Part shown: positions 12,285-22,567 of the stretch, one piece after another
Layout: each line of letters starts with the position of its first letter
Numbering within the stretch: position 1 is the stretch's first letter
Assembly (NCBI GenBank): GCA_963920665.1
Contig: OY987264.1
Coordinates: 32,406,906 to 32,470,905, forward strand
Direction of reading: 5' to 3'
From: Straminergon stramineum
Taxonomy: Eukaryota > Streptophyta > Bryopsida > Hypnales > Calliergonaceae
Length of the DNA stretch: 64,000 nucleotides
Notes under the pieces: model-generated
What the model was told of the DNA's origin: nothing
Databases searched by the model: none
The model's input: the letters and a program-made list of their open reading frames with translations, nothing else
Program-made: the position numbers and the translations under genes

Positions 12285-12565
12285 TAGTTATTGTACATGA
12301 TTGGTTAGTTAATCACTAATGGAAAAGTTGATTGCATTAACTAGAGATAAGATTGACCTACAAGAAGATCCTACATGGGGCACTTCTGCTATTGGTTATT
12401 GTACACGACGGGTCAATTTACTAACAGAAAAGTTGACCATCTTAATCAAAGTCCAAAGATAAGACCCATAAGAAGACCCCTCATGGGCCGGGACACTTTT
12501 GCTACTAATTAGTATATACAGTTGATTAGTTTACTAAAAGAAAAGTTGACCATGTAGACTAGCTA
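12285..12565. repeat. Three-unit tandem repeat, about 100-112 bp per unit
   Basis: Units begin near 12289, 12387 and 12499 with GCTACTAGTTATTGTACA-like sequence. Each contains GAAAAGTTGAC followed by GATAAG and, in the first two, AGAAGA and a CATGGG block. The units are degenerate. Confidence 0.6.
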
Positions 12566-12570
12566 GAGAT

Positions 12571-13125
12571 AAGGTCCGCTTCACACTACATTTGAAGTCT
12601 TGAGTACATTCCATTGAATTCTCAAAATTGATTGATGGAGAGCTAAAATTGAGACTTGAGTCTTCACACTACATCCCAAGTCCTACATTACTCCCAAACA
12701 CCTACATGGCAACCTTGGGGGAGTTTTGGTGCTAGAAAAGTGGGACTTGGAGGTTGAATTGGATCTAATACAGGTATGGATCCAACTCGAGATCCAAGTT
12801 CCAACTATTGTTTTGAATTAAAAAATGGAGAAGAAAAAGACCATATAGAACATTTTAAAGGATTATACTTCTATCCAAATTTGTATATTGCAAACTTGAT
12901 GCTAAAAGTGCTCCCACATAGATTTTTGATCCATTTGAGGGCACTTAATTCATTTGTTGTATAATATTATACATGAGACAAGCTTGGACTCTGGTCTTCA
13001 TACTATAAAGTCCTAAATCCCACATTTGATATTTTTTTATTCAACTCCTACAACCCAAGATAGTTGAAATTTGACCTTGAACCAAGACTCAAAGAATTGA
13101 GAGGTGGGACATAGTATGAAGTGCC
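12571..13125 (+). mobile_element. TIR element, copy 1 (about 555 bp)
   Basis: The left end AAGGTCCGCTTCACACTAC is matched, inverted, near the right end by CATAGTATGAAGTGCCC. Several internal copies of the motif CTTCACACTACATCCCAAG or its complement occur close to the ends. A second copy in opposite orientation is at 15571-16104. Shared interior text includes GTGGGACTTGGAGGTTGAAT. The exact right end is uncertain. Confidence 0.55.
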
Positions 13126-13129
13126 CAAA

Positions 13130-14609
13130 AGACCCACATAAAAAACTCCAATTGGAAAACTACACCAATATTTTTTGGGTAAGTGTTTCAAATTTCTACA
13201 ACCAATGATTCTAATAAGATAAGTGCACCTTTATTTGACATTAATAGCATGTGGATAAATTTATGAAATTTCAAAAGTATCATTTATAGGTGTGTTAAAA
13301 AAATTGACATTAGACTCTCTTCAACTCTCCTTGATTCTCATGTTCTAATTATTTTCATCTTTTGTCTAAATTTGAGTAACTATCACTTTTGGATTCAAAT
13401 ATTAATGTCGCATTTTGGACAATGATGATTATGGGTGTATAGATCTCAGTGGTCTACTCAGTAATTGAATTGGTTCAAGTTGAGCAATGCAGGGTGACAA
13501 ATTGACCATGCTTGGATTATCAAACCTTTATTACTTATAGTAAGTATATTTTTTATTATTTATTTTTTAAAACACTTATGTACTGAGTTTTCAAGTACAC
13601 CTGAGAACTGAATATAATTATCAATCATCTTCCATGGCCCTACAAAAATAATTATTAACTTAGAGCGCTCTGATTGATCTTTTTTGAAACTGGCGTGACA
13701 ATGAGGCAAGCCTGTCCTAGTTGGTGGCAAGTCACTTCACCCCTTCAATCTTGCCATCAATTGTGCAAGCAAGCCCCGACAGTCCCCAGCCTTGGTGGAT
13801 GGGACAATGGCATTTGCATCTGGTGGGAGGGTGCTCTTGCTGGGAGTTGTATGTGTTCTTCGTTGGAAAAAGTAGAAGATGTGTCATCAGTCTGATTTGT
13901 GTCGCCCTTAAATATATTTAACCCTTAAAGGGACTGGCTGGTCACCATGGAAATCCTCCTTTTTAGGTAAGGGAGCCGACCCCTTACTAATCACAGACCC
14001 CATCTGGCAACGTAGGGTGGAGTAATTCCAATCAGCAGCAGATTAGCAACAGTTAATGCTGGCACAGTTCCCGGGTAGTTCGTGGTGCATTACAATTGGC
14101 TACAAGACTCTCAAATTTGGACCCAGCCCTTCTTGGATTTTGCAACCAGCCCTTGGTCGAAAAGAGGAAGGTCTGTATGGCCAATATGGGTAGAACAGAA
14201 TCTTCAGCTTAAAAATTCGTAGTAATTATTTTGTGATGAAAAAAAATCTGAAAAATTATGGAAACCTTATGAACTCTATTTCTGCTCATGGGAAAAATTT
14301 CCCCACTGTTGAAACCTCCCTTGCAGTATGTGTATCTGCTTAAGTGGTCAGAAAGAGGTCAGCTCCCTTACCATGTAAATCATTTTCTTCCAAGAAAAAC
14401 AAGAACACTCATTCAAAATCAAACTATTATGCAAGATCTTCCCTTTCCACACAAAATTCTAAAAATGAACATATGCACTTATGTCTTACATAGGAGGATT
14501 CTTTGTTTACTTGTGGACAATAAACATCTTATATGCCATTCAAGGTCCATCAACTATACTGTTATTTCATACTAAACATGAACACGTTTCTTGATTCAGA
14601 TAACACCAC
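13130..14609. other. Intergenic DNA, no gene seen
   Basis: A somewhat more GC-rich patch at about 13690-14200 holds short open frames in several frames, but none shows a family signature or splice-linked continuation. TTAACCCTTAAAGGGAC at about 13919 resembles one end of the TTAA-flanked family, without a matching right end. Confidence 0.4.
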
Positions 14610-14613
14610 TTAA

Positions 14614-15547
14614 CCCCTAAATGTATTTGACTATATTTTCACTAAAACACTCCAAAACTGCCATTTCTAGTACAAGTATCAAATTTTAGAAAAAATACAT
14701 TCTTGGACTCATGTAACCATAGGATCTTGTAGTAAGCTAGTTTGAGCTGATGTGGAAAAATTTTCAGAAATTTCCATTGTGTAGATTGTAAGATATTAGT
14801 GTTTGAATTGACAAAAAGCCTTTTTTTGACCTTGCAAAAGCCCAGGTAGCTTCACTTCACAGGGTCAGATCATTGTGAAAGAATGTCCAGAATGGTTGTA
14901 ACTCTTTGGATTCTTTCTTCAAGTCAAGTTGGCTATATGCATAAAAATTTTAGATCATTTGGAATTGTACAACATATAGCAAAAAATTAGTAAGTAAAAA
15001 GAAGTAGAGAATGATTCAAAATACTAAATTGTTAACAATTTATTTATGGAAATGAAAAATGCCAATCCCAATGGTTAAATTGTTGTAATAAACAATCTAC
15101 ACCTAAAGTTTTTATTTTTTTTCCAAAAATATGGAAAATTGAGTTAAATGAAGGTCTTCAAAGTTTATTTTAGAGTAGAGATTCCATTACTACCCACAAA
15201 CTACCCACAACAAAACTCTTTAGAACTTTCATCTCATAAATCAAAATGGAATGATTCAAAGCTTTCCACATATATATAAATCTAAAAAACCAATTTCAAA
15301 TTTTTCTTTTTAAAATAAGTGATTTTTAAAGAAGTTTTTTTGCTCCCTGGGTTGCCCGCCAAGTAATGAAAACTACATATCATACAAGAACTTTTTAACC
15401 ATACAGTCAAAAGTTATGAAAATTGTTGGACTTTAAAGCTACTCCTCAGGTATATGTTGTGCAAAAATTTCAAAAAAAAAATGCCATTCACAGTGAGCTA
15501 CTCCAAATCGTTATGTTGCCAAAAAATGTTGTTTGGTCCTTTAGGGG
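14614..15547 (-). mobile_element. TTAA-flanked non-autonomous element, copy 2 (934 bp)
   Basis: The element is inverted relative to copy 1. It starts CCCCTAAATG and ends TTTGGTCCTTTAGGGG, with TTAA at 14610-14613 and 15548-15551. With copy 1 it forms an inverted pair with arms of about 0.93 kb and a spacer of about 2.65 kb. Confidence 0.75.
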
Positions 15548-15570
15548 TTAAAGGACTTGAGTTTGCATCA

Positions 15571-16104
15571 AAGGTCATTTCACACTATGTCCCAAGTTCC
15601 AACTTTTTATGTTTTAGTTCAAGGCCAAATCTCAACTTTCTTGGGTTGTAGAAGGTGAATTAAAAAAAGGTGGAATTTGGGACTCATAGTATGAAGGCCA
15701 AAGTCCCAATTTGTCTCTTGAATAATTTGAAATATCAATGAAGTCCTCAAAAATTGGATTAAAAAATCAAAAAATCATTTTTTGGATACTTTTAGCATCA
15801 AATCTGCTTTGGGCAGATTTGGAGAAAAATAGAGCTCACAAGGAAGTCTTATTTTTTTCTTCCTTTCATTTTCCAAAAGTTATTGGGATTTGGAAGCTGA
15901 GTTGGATTTCCATATTGGTTAGATCCAATTCAACCTCCAAGTCCCACTTGATGCCAAAACATCCAAAAAGTGTTGCCATAGAGGTGTTTTGAAGTGATTT
16001 AGGACTTGGAATATAGTATGAAGCCCCAAGTCCCAATTTTTAGCTTTCTACTAATCAGATTTTGAGAATTTAGTGGGATTTGGGACGAAGTGTGAAATGA
16101 CCTT
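15571..16104 (-). mobile_element. TIR element, copy 2 (534 bp)
   Basis: The left end AAGGTCATTTCACACTATGT and right end GTGTGAAATGACCTT are inverted copies, extended by TCCCAAGT/ATTTGGGAC. Internal motifs of the type TAGTATGAAGNCC recur near both ends. It lies 20 bp beyond the TTAA of the preceding element and is the opposite-orientation relative of 12571-13125. Confidence 0.65.
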
Positions 16105-16269
16105 GAGGTAGAATGACTCAAATGAGTATCAAGCCTACCCAATTGTGACCAATACATATGGATCTAATTCCAATATATTTTGTCTTATATGTTCCATCCC
16201 AATATAGTGAAATTTTTACTCAATACACAATTCACTATAAATTAGTAACTAATGATAGTAGTTATTTTA

Positions 16270-17211
16270 CACCTAAAGTTCATGTTTGGAGTCTCTAAAT
16301 TGCTTCAAAATACAAGTCTCCAAAGCAAAGGCTAAAATCTTCATCTGCATTTATTTTTTAACAAATCCAACCATAGGATCCTTTAATTAACTTGTTAGAG
16401 TACATCTTCCTAGAATTTCAAAAGAAAAAACCTTACCAATTGCAAGATCATGATACTTGGATTTCAAAAAGAAGTATTTTCAACTCTCCCCAACTAGTTA
16501 GATTTCATCTTTCAAACATTTCACCCAAAAACATGTAGACCCTACAACTTGCAACTTTCCATAGTATGTTGAAGAAGTAAGTTGGAAATGCATATAAAAA
16601 AAATTCAAAATATTTTTTTCTTATTCAAGATTGAAAAGAATATTAAGTAGAAAGAAGTAGCAAATGATTCAAAATACTAAATTGTTACTTAAGAATTTAG
16701 ATACAGAATTGGAAAATACCAATCCCAATGGTTGTAAAGTTGTAATAAAAAATCTACATTATATGATTTTTTTTTTCAAAAAATATTGAAAATTTAGTTA
16801 AATAAAGGAATTTCAAGTTCATTTTAGAGTAGAGATTCTATAATTGCTTGCAAACAAAGACTCCTCATAACTTTCATCTCATTAATGAAAATGGAAAATT
16901 AATCAAAGCTTTCCATGCATATATATATATATATATATATATAAATCTAGAAAAGCAATATCAAATTTTTTTCCTTCTTAAAAAAGTGATTTTTTTAGTT
17001 GCATAGGTTGCCCAAGTTAAAAAAGAAACTACATATTGCACAATAACTTTTTAACCATGTAGTCAAAAGTGACAAAAATTGATGCACCTTATAGCTACTC
17101 CTTGATCACATCTCATGTGAAAATTTCAAAAGGAAAAAATAAAAATTTCATTCTTATTGAGTTGCCCCAAATTTTTATATTGCCAAAAAATATTGTTTGG
17201 TCCTTTAGGGG
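16270..17211 (-). mobile_element. TTAA-type element, copy 3 (about 942 bp, decayed left end)
   Basis: The right end TTTGGTCCTTTAGGGG is followed by TTGA, one change from TTAA. The interior aligns with copy 2 (CCAATCCCAATGGTTGTAAA, AGTAGAGATTC and the ATATAT run). The left end ACCTAAAG at about 16271 is diverged, but it gives nearly the same total length as copies 1 and 2. An (AT)n run lies at 16918-16943. Confidence 0.6.
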
Positions 17212-17215
17212 TTGA

Positions 17216-17784
17216 ACTTTTCATTTGATTTTTTTTGTGCACCTTTGCATGTTTCAAAGTGAAATATTACAATATCCACTCACTTTTGTCCATAGATTAT
17301 CTTGTAAGACTACGGGGTGAGGCATCAACTCCCCCACTCATATTTAGAAAGATATATAGAGTAAGTAAAATTTGTATTAATTAGTGGTGACTATGGTTGG
17401 AAAACAATACTTTCAATGGGTTGAACACCTAATCACAAGACAACCATATTTCTACATGCTCGTAAAATGATATTCATTTTAATTTTAAAATTAAAATTAA
17501 AATTAATCATTAATGGAAATAAAGTTTTTGATTTGAAATTAAAAGAGATTTTTTCAAATTTTATTCTCAAATATAAAATGAACGAGAAATTAGTTCCAAA
17601 TATCTTACATGTTGTAAATTGCCAATATTTTAATCATTGATGAATATTATTCACCAAATTTATTGTAATTTTAATATTAAAAATATAAATTTTTTAATTG
17701 TAGTGATAGCGCAAAAAATAATTTGAGTATAAAAAAACATCCTAGATATTGCTAACTTTATATAATACCACTAGTGAAAAGATA
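17216..17784. other. AT-rich intergenic DNA
   Basis: No gene or element boundary is recognised. A TTTTAATTTTAAAATTAAAATTAA run at about 17477-17500 is simple low-complexity sequence. Confidence 0.4.
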
Positions 17785-18960
17785 GCTACCAATACTTGAG
17801 CATTATGTGACATGTGCCAAGTAAATACACTAATTTTATCCCTTATGTGTGATGAAATGGTGTTGCCATTCTCTCCTTTTTCCTTTAGATTTCATTATTT
17901 TTTCAAATTTTACCATGTGCTAAATAAGTGCACTAATTATATCCCTTGCATGCAATGGTATGAGTTTGTGATTGTAATTGTGTCATTTCACCTTTTCAGA
18001 TTTTGTAATTTTCAAATCTTACTTGACTTTTGTGAACTGATAATAAACTCTAATGGATGGTTCTCATGTGGTGGACTTATTGGGGATAGGAATGGACAAC
18101 TTGCATATTCTAATAAGCTTCTAAGTGGCACCAATGTGACAAGGTGGAAGATGATAATTGGCCATGGTTATCAAGAGGGGTTGTCAACAAAATATATTCT
18201 ATTTCTGAGAAATTATTGCTAAAATGACGATCACTTGTATTTTGATGAAACAAAGTATTTCTACATTTGTTAATCTTGTTGGAAGAAACCCCATCATATT
18301 AATTTACTAATTATATTTATTATGTGTGATCAAGTGTGACTACAATTGTGTGATTGAAGATTAGAATGGACAACTAGTACAATACAATAAGCTTCTAAGT
18401 AGCTCCAACATAATGGGAAGGAAGGAGATAGCTTGACAAGGTTGGCAACAATTTTTTTCCATTCTCAAGAAAGTGCCAAAATAATGATCACTTGAATTTG
18501 ATGAAACCATATATTTCTACATTTGCCAATTTTTTGTAGAAAAATCTCATCAAAATAAATACACTGATTATATCTTGCTTGTGATGAAATGTGACAACAA
18601 TTGTGTCCTTTTATTTTCTTTAGATTTTTGCATTATTTCAAATCTTACTTGATTTCTATGAATTGACAACAATCTCTAGTGGATGGCTATTATGTGGTGA
18701 ATTTATTGAAGATAGGAATAGACAATTGGTACAATCCAATAAACTACTAGGTAGTGGGTGGCTATTATGCAGTGAATTTATTGAAGATAGGAATGGACAT
18801 TTGGTACAATCCAATAAGCTATTAATTGGCACAAAAGTGATAGGAGCAAAGAGGACACATGGATAGGATTGCCAATAGTTTTTTTATTCATTTTTAGAAA
18901 GTGCCAAAATGGTGATCACTTGAATTTGATAAAACAACATAATTCTACAATTTCTAATCT
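17785..18960 (+). repeat. Degenerate tandem repeat array, three units of about 300-450 bp
   Basis: Three successive blocks share the same order of phrases: a TTATATC..TGTGATGAAATG start, AATCTTACTTGA, GGATGG.T.TTATGTGGTG, GATAGGAATGGACAA, AATAAGCTTCTAAGTGGC, then ATGA(C/T)GATCACTTG and ATTTCTACATTTG. The third unit contains a further 75-bp direct duplication (18681 and 18756). Open frames in the array arise from the repetition and match no known protein. Confidence 0.65.
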
Positions 18961-19069
18961 TTTAACTCTGCTTTTAACTTCTAAAGATCCATGGGCTAGA
19001 AATTGACAAATACTCACAAAATTTTCAAAAACCAACACTATCTGAAAAAGGGCTTTTAATCAAAATTTA

Positions 19070-19560
19070 TTCATATTCTATTCAATTTTTAGAGATTTTA
19101 TTACAAGTTCTAACCATAGGATCTTATTCTTGACAAGTATAAGAGTCACATAATTATGAAAAATTTGGGTTATGAGGAAAACACATGTGTGAAAACAAAG
19201 CTTGAAAAATGAGACAAAATGTTTTTTTTCAAGACTGACCAAGCTTATGACAATGTGTCATTGTTGGGCTTTGGAGCCCCACAACTCAAATTTTATAATC
19301 AAAGAAGATTTAGGGACATCATAATTGAGTAATGACTCATTTTAGGAAGAAGTATGCAAATTTTCAAAGCAAAATGATGTTGTGCTTTGCTTCCTTGAGT
19401 TGGGACCAAAAACCGAAAAAATGCATGATTTTTTGTTAAACCATTGGATCTTCATAAAAATTAGACCCCTTAGAAGCTTTTTTGTTTCCCTAATCTCAAA
19501 AAAATACTAAGAAAAAACCCCCAAAATCTGATACCTCATTTAGATGCTTGAATTTCTTAA
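19070..19560 (+). repeat. Dispersed repeat, related to about 32900-33330
   Basis: It shares with the downstream copy, in the same order and orientation, GGAAGAA.TATGCAAATTTTC, AAAGCAAAAT.ATGTTGT, a TTGTTAAACCATTGGATCTT-like phrase and AATCTCAAAAAAA. No termini or coding capacity were found. Confidence 0.55.
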
Positions 19561-19739
19561 AACCCATTTCAGCTTACAAGTAACTTTAGTGGTTAAGAAG
19601 AAATCACATTTCAAGTACAAGCATGCACTTTATCATTAAAATTTTTATATATTAAGCACACAAGCTCGTTATAATGTAAATGTGTACAACACAACTACAA
19701 ATTTTGAAAGTGCTATGTACAAGTACGTCAGACACAACT

Positions 19740-22567
19740 TGCAAGGGGAGTTTTTCTTTTCTTTTTGGCCCGTGATTTGCAAAGGATTAAAAGGGCTAAG
19801 TGCTGAACGTACTTGGCAAATTGTGTTTACACACTAAAACACTGAGTGACGCTAAATCTCATGAACAGTGTCAAGGGGACTAATAAGTTACTGTAAGCAG
19901 AGTGCTTAGAGGAGTGAGTAGTGAGTAGTGAGTAGTGAGGGAGGGCGTGGTCAGGGGCTCAGCAGCCGTCGTTGTCACTCACGGAAAGGCAAAGCTAGCT
20001 GGTGCAGTACATAACTTAAAGAGATAGGTGAAGGCGTCTTCGTTGCGTCTCAGCCTTGCTTACCAAACTACTTCACTGTATTCTCTTGGCCTGTCAATTC
20101 AAGGTCTGCGTCGTGCTCTCTCTACCTCCTGCACATGATGCCCTTCCGCTCCCTTTGCTGCCGTTTCCTGACTCGCAATCGACCAACTATTGCACCGGCT
20201 ATCGCCGTTCTTGTGAACACCATGCGACACCAGGGACATCTACGACTGTCTGCATGAGCTCTTTCCTCTCCACTCTATTTGGTCCCGCAGCAACTGTTCA
20301 CACATGGTTTGATCGAGATAGGAGGCCAGCCCTGTTTGTCGACGTTGAGGGCTGGATCTTGGACTCTGCATCTGGCGTCACGAGTTGGCGTGTGACTGAA
20401 CATTTTTAAGACAGGTACTGTTGGAGCAGTAGGAGTACTTAGCACTGTCTTGCACGATGTATTGCTGGCTCTTCGTGTAGAATAAATATGTGATGGTCGG
20501 CTGAAGATGAGGCCTGCTGAAGCAGTAGGACGTAGAACGTACGTACTGTCTTGCACGATGAGAGTGGAAATGCCTGGCTAGCTCTGGATGCTTAATGAAA
20601 TAGTCTTGGTCGGCTAAAGAGTAGGACTCTGCATCTGGCGAGCGTGAGTGTGGGTGTACGTGGACGAATAGCTTTCAAATGAGGTACTAGTGAGTGTTGA
20701 AGCCGTCACATATAGTGCTGTAAGTCTTGCAAGATATGAGCGATGATGCCTGGCTCTTCGTGTTGATTGAAATTGAAATGGTCGGCTTCAGACGAGGACT
20801 TCCATTGTTCTGGTGAGCTTTGCACAGTAGATATGTGGAGCTCCCTGTTTTGGATGCTGACTGTATTTGCTTCTGTCAGTGCTTGCGAAAATGAAATGGA
20901 CTTCTTGGCTCGAGTTTCACTCTCTATTGTAAGGTCTGATCCATTTTCCAGTCTAAGAAGATTGATCACTTCGTGTAGAGAAGATCTTTTTGCAACTTGC
21001 TTCATGAGCTAGTGTTGTTAACTATGGCGGTTGTGAATTAGCTTAATTATCGATCAGCAGTTTTCACTGCTGTTCTTGAGGTTGTTGTAAACTGTTGAAA
21101 GCAGGCAGATGCATGTATTTCGTGGTTTCGCCCTTCTATAAAATATAATCTTGTGAAACTCACGCCCGAATGTCTTGCAATCGATCGACTGCCATCCTAT
21201 CCCTGGAGGTCGGGAGAGTGATGCTCAGGTGCGATGACCTTCTCCAATTTTTCTTGAAACTATTCTTAATTAAAAAGGTTTGCTAGCCCGAGTGATCAGA
21301 TTTTAACCTGCGCAAGAAGATTTCAATTGACCAGGGTGATAGATGCAGGTTAACCTTACCTGCCCGACCTTTAAATGCTCCACCGGTAGGCTAGCTATAG
21401 AATTTTCGCAAGGAGAGCTCATTTTCATGTGCTTAGGAAGAGATGACTTCGCGACCTCTGGATTAACAATATCAAGAGAGTAGATTTCTACAAACTACCT
21501 TACATCTTACAATAAAGAAGAGAATTCTAATTTTCGTCTGCTGTTCACTGTGCTTCCAGATTTTTCCGCTGACTCTGTTTTCTTTCGTTCAAGTGTGCAG
21601 CAAAGAACGCCGGTCCAGGTTCCCTGCGAGTTGTGTAGCAATCACATGCTGATTCGTCTGTTCTTTGCCACTTCATCCTTAGCGCTCCTAACCCTCCTGT
21701 GCTGACCCAATTGCTGATGCGAACTTTCACGGAGTAGACACGGACTGTCCATCGGGAGAACTAGCTGACAGTTCGGAGAATAGAGGACAACTGAGGGCTG
21801 GAATCTTCATACTTCATTTCCAGAACATAACAAAGAGATTGTAACCAGTAAAAGTGATCTATCTTTAGAATTAAATATTTTCCATCTAGCTTGAGTTGAC
21901 AGAAATATATGGTTCCCTATAAAATTACTTTAAAGGATTCGGTGTCGGCATCATATATATTAGGCGTTCAAATCGGTACTAGTAAATAATACTAAGAATT
22001 GCTTTCATCCTCTTATATTGGTCACATAGTTTCGGCATATCATTTGTGTTAGACCTATAAGACAGTGCTCATTAGCAGAAGTTAATTTACAATAAGTGTC
22101 TTAATTTCCCCTCAGATCATCAATACTTCAACTTGCCAGCAATTGTAGAAGAGTTACGATCCGGTCAATGACGGTCAACGACCTATTTTCAAGTGACTGC
22201 TGTTGAATATTCTGAGGAATAGTGAAATTCACGTCGGAAAAGCTAGCACAAGTGCATCTACAAGGAAAAATCTTGTTGTGGGATTCTTTCTTAAGAATGT
22301 CGAATTGTGTGGCTGCACAAAGTTCCCTGTCCGATTCAGAAGATTCAATCAGCTTGCAGATTGCAAATTAGACCATTTCGATCCCGTGTATATGTGATGC
22401 GATGTTTTTTCTGATGTTTAAGACTGTACTCTCGCAGTCCAGCTCCAGAATTCTGTGTCCAGCTGAAAATTGAAATGATATCTTACGTACTTGTTGTATT
22501 GCAGAATTTTAGTACTGTCCTGAAGAAGAGCGGAGAAGTCCGATTTTTCTATTGAAGTCTTCTTAGG
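19740..22567 (+). promoter_or_regulatory. Promoter and probable 5' leader region of the KNOX gene
   Basis: Composition changes near 19740 to non-repetitive, more balanced sequence that continues into the KNOX coding region. No convincing coding exon lies here, because the open frames occur on both strands and match nothing. A 7-bp microrepeat GTGAGTA (3.7 copies) is at 19914-19940. GGTCAA occurs twice within 15 bp at about 22163-22177, a W-box-like cluster. An in-frame stop 12 bp before the KNOX ATG fixes that ATG as the first in its frame. Introns in the leader are possible. Confidence 0.45.

Noticed and set aside
13918..13940. TTAACCCTTAAAGGGAC resembling a TTAA-element terminus.
   Set aside because: Only one end is visible.
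11019..15547. Possible single large inverted duplication joining the two TTAA elements and the two TIR elements.
   Set aside because: The order of elements in the second half is not mirrored (TTAA element then TIR element in both halves), so independent insertions fit better.
17812..18222. 136-codon open frame.
   Set aside because: It is part of a degenerate tandem repeat and its protein matches nothing; openness comes from repeat composition.
20056..20409. 117-codon open frame upstream of the KNOX gene.
   Set aside because: No domain, a minus-strand frame overlaps it, and it has no in-phase link to the KNOX exons. At most it is a leader ORF.
20706..21005. Minus-strand open frame containing NLLRLENGSD, reminiscent of the C-terminal HLLRLENG block of FatB thioesterases.
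   Set aside because: It lies in the KNOX leader on the opposite strand, only about 8 residues match, and no neighbouring FatB motif is present. The missing C-terminus of the 60-kb thioesterase cannot be placed here.
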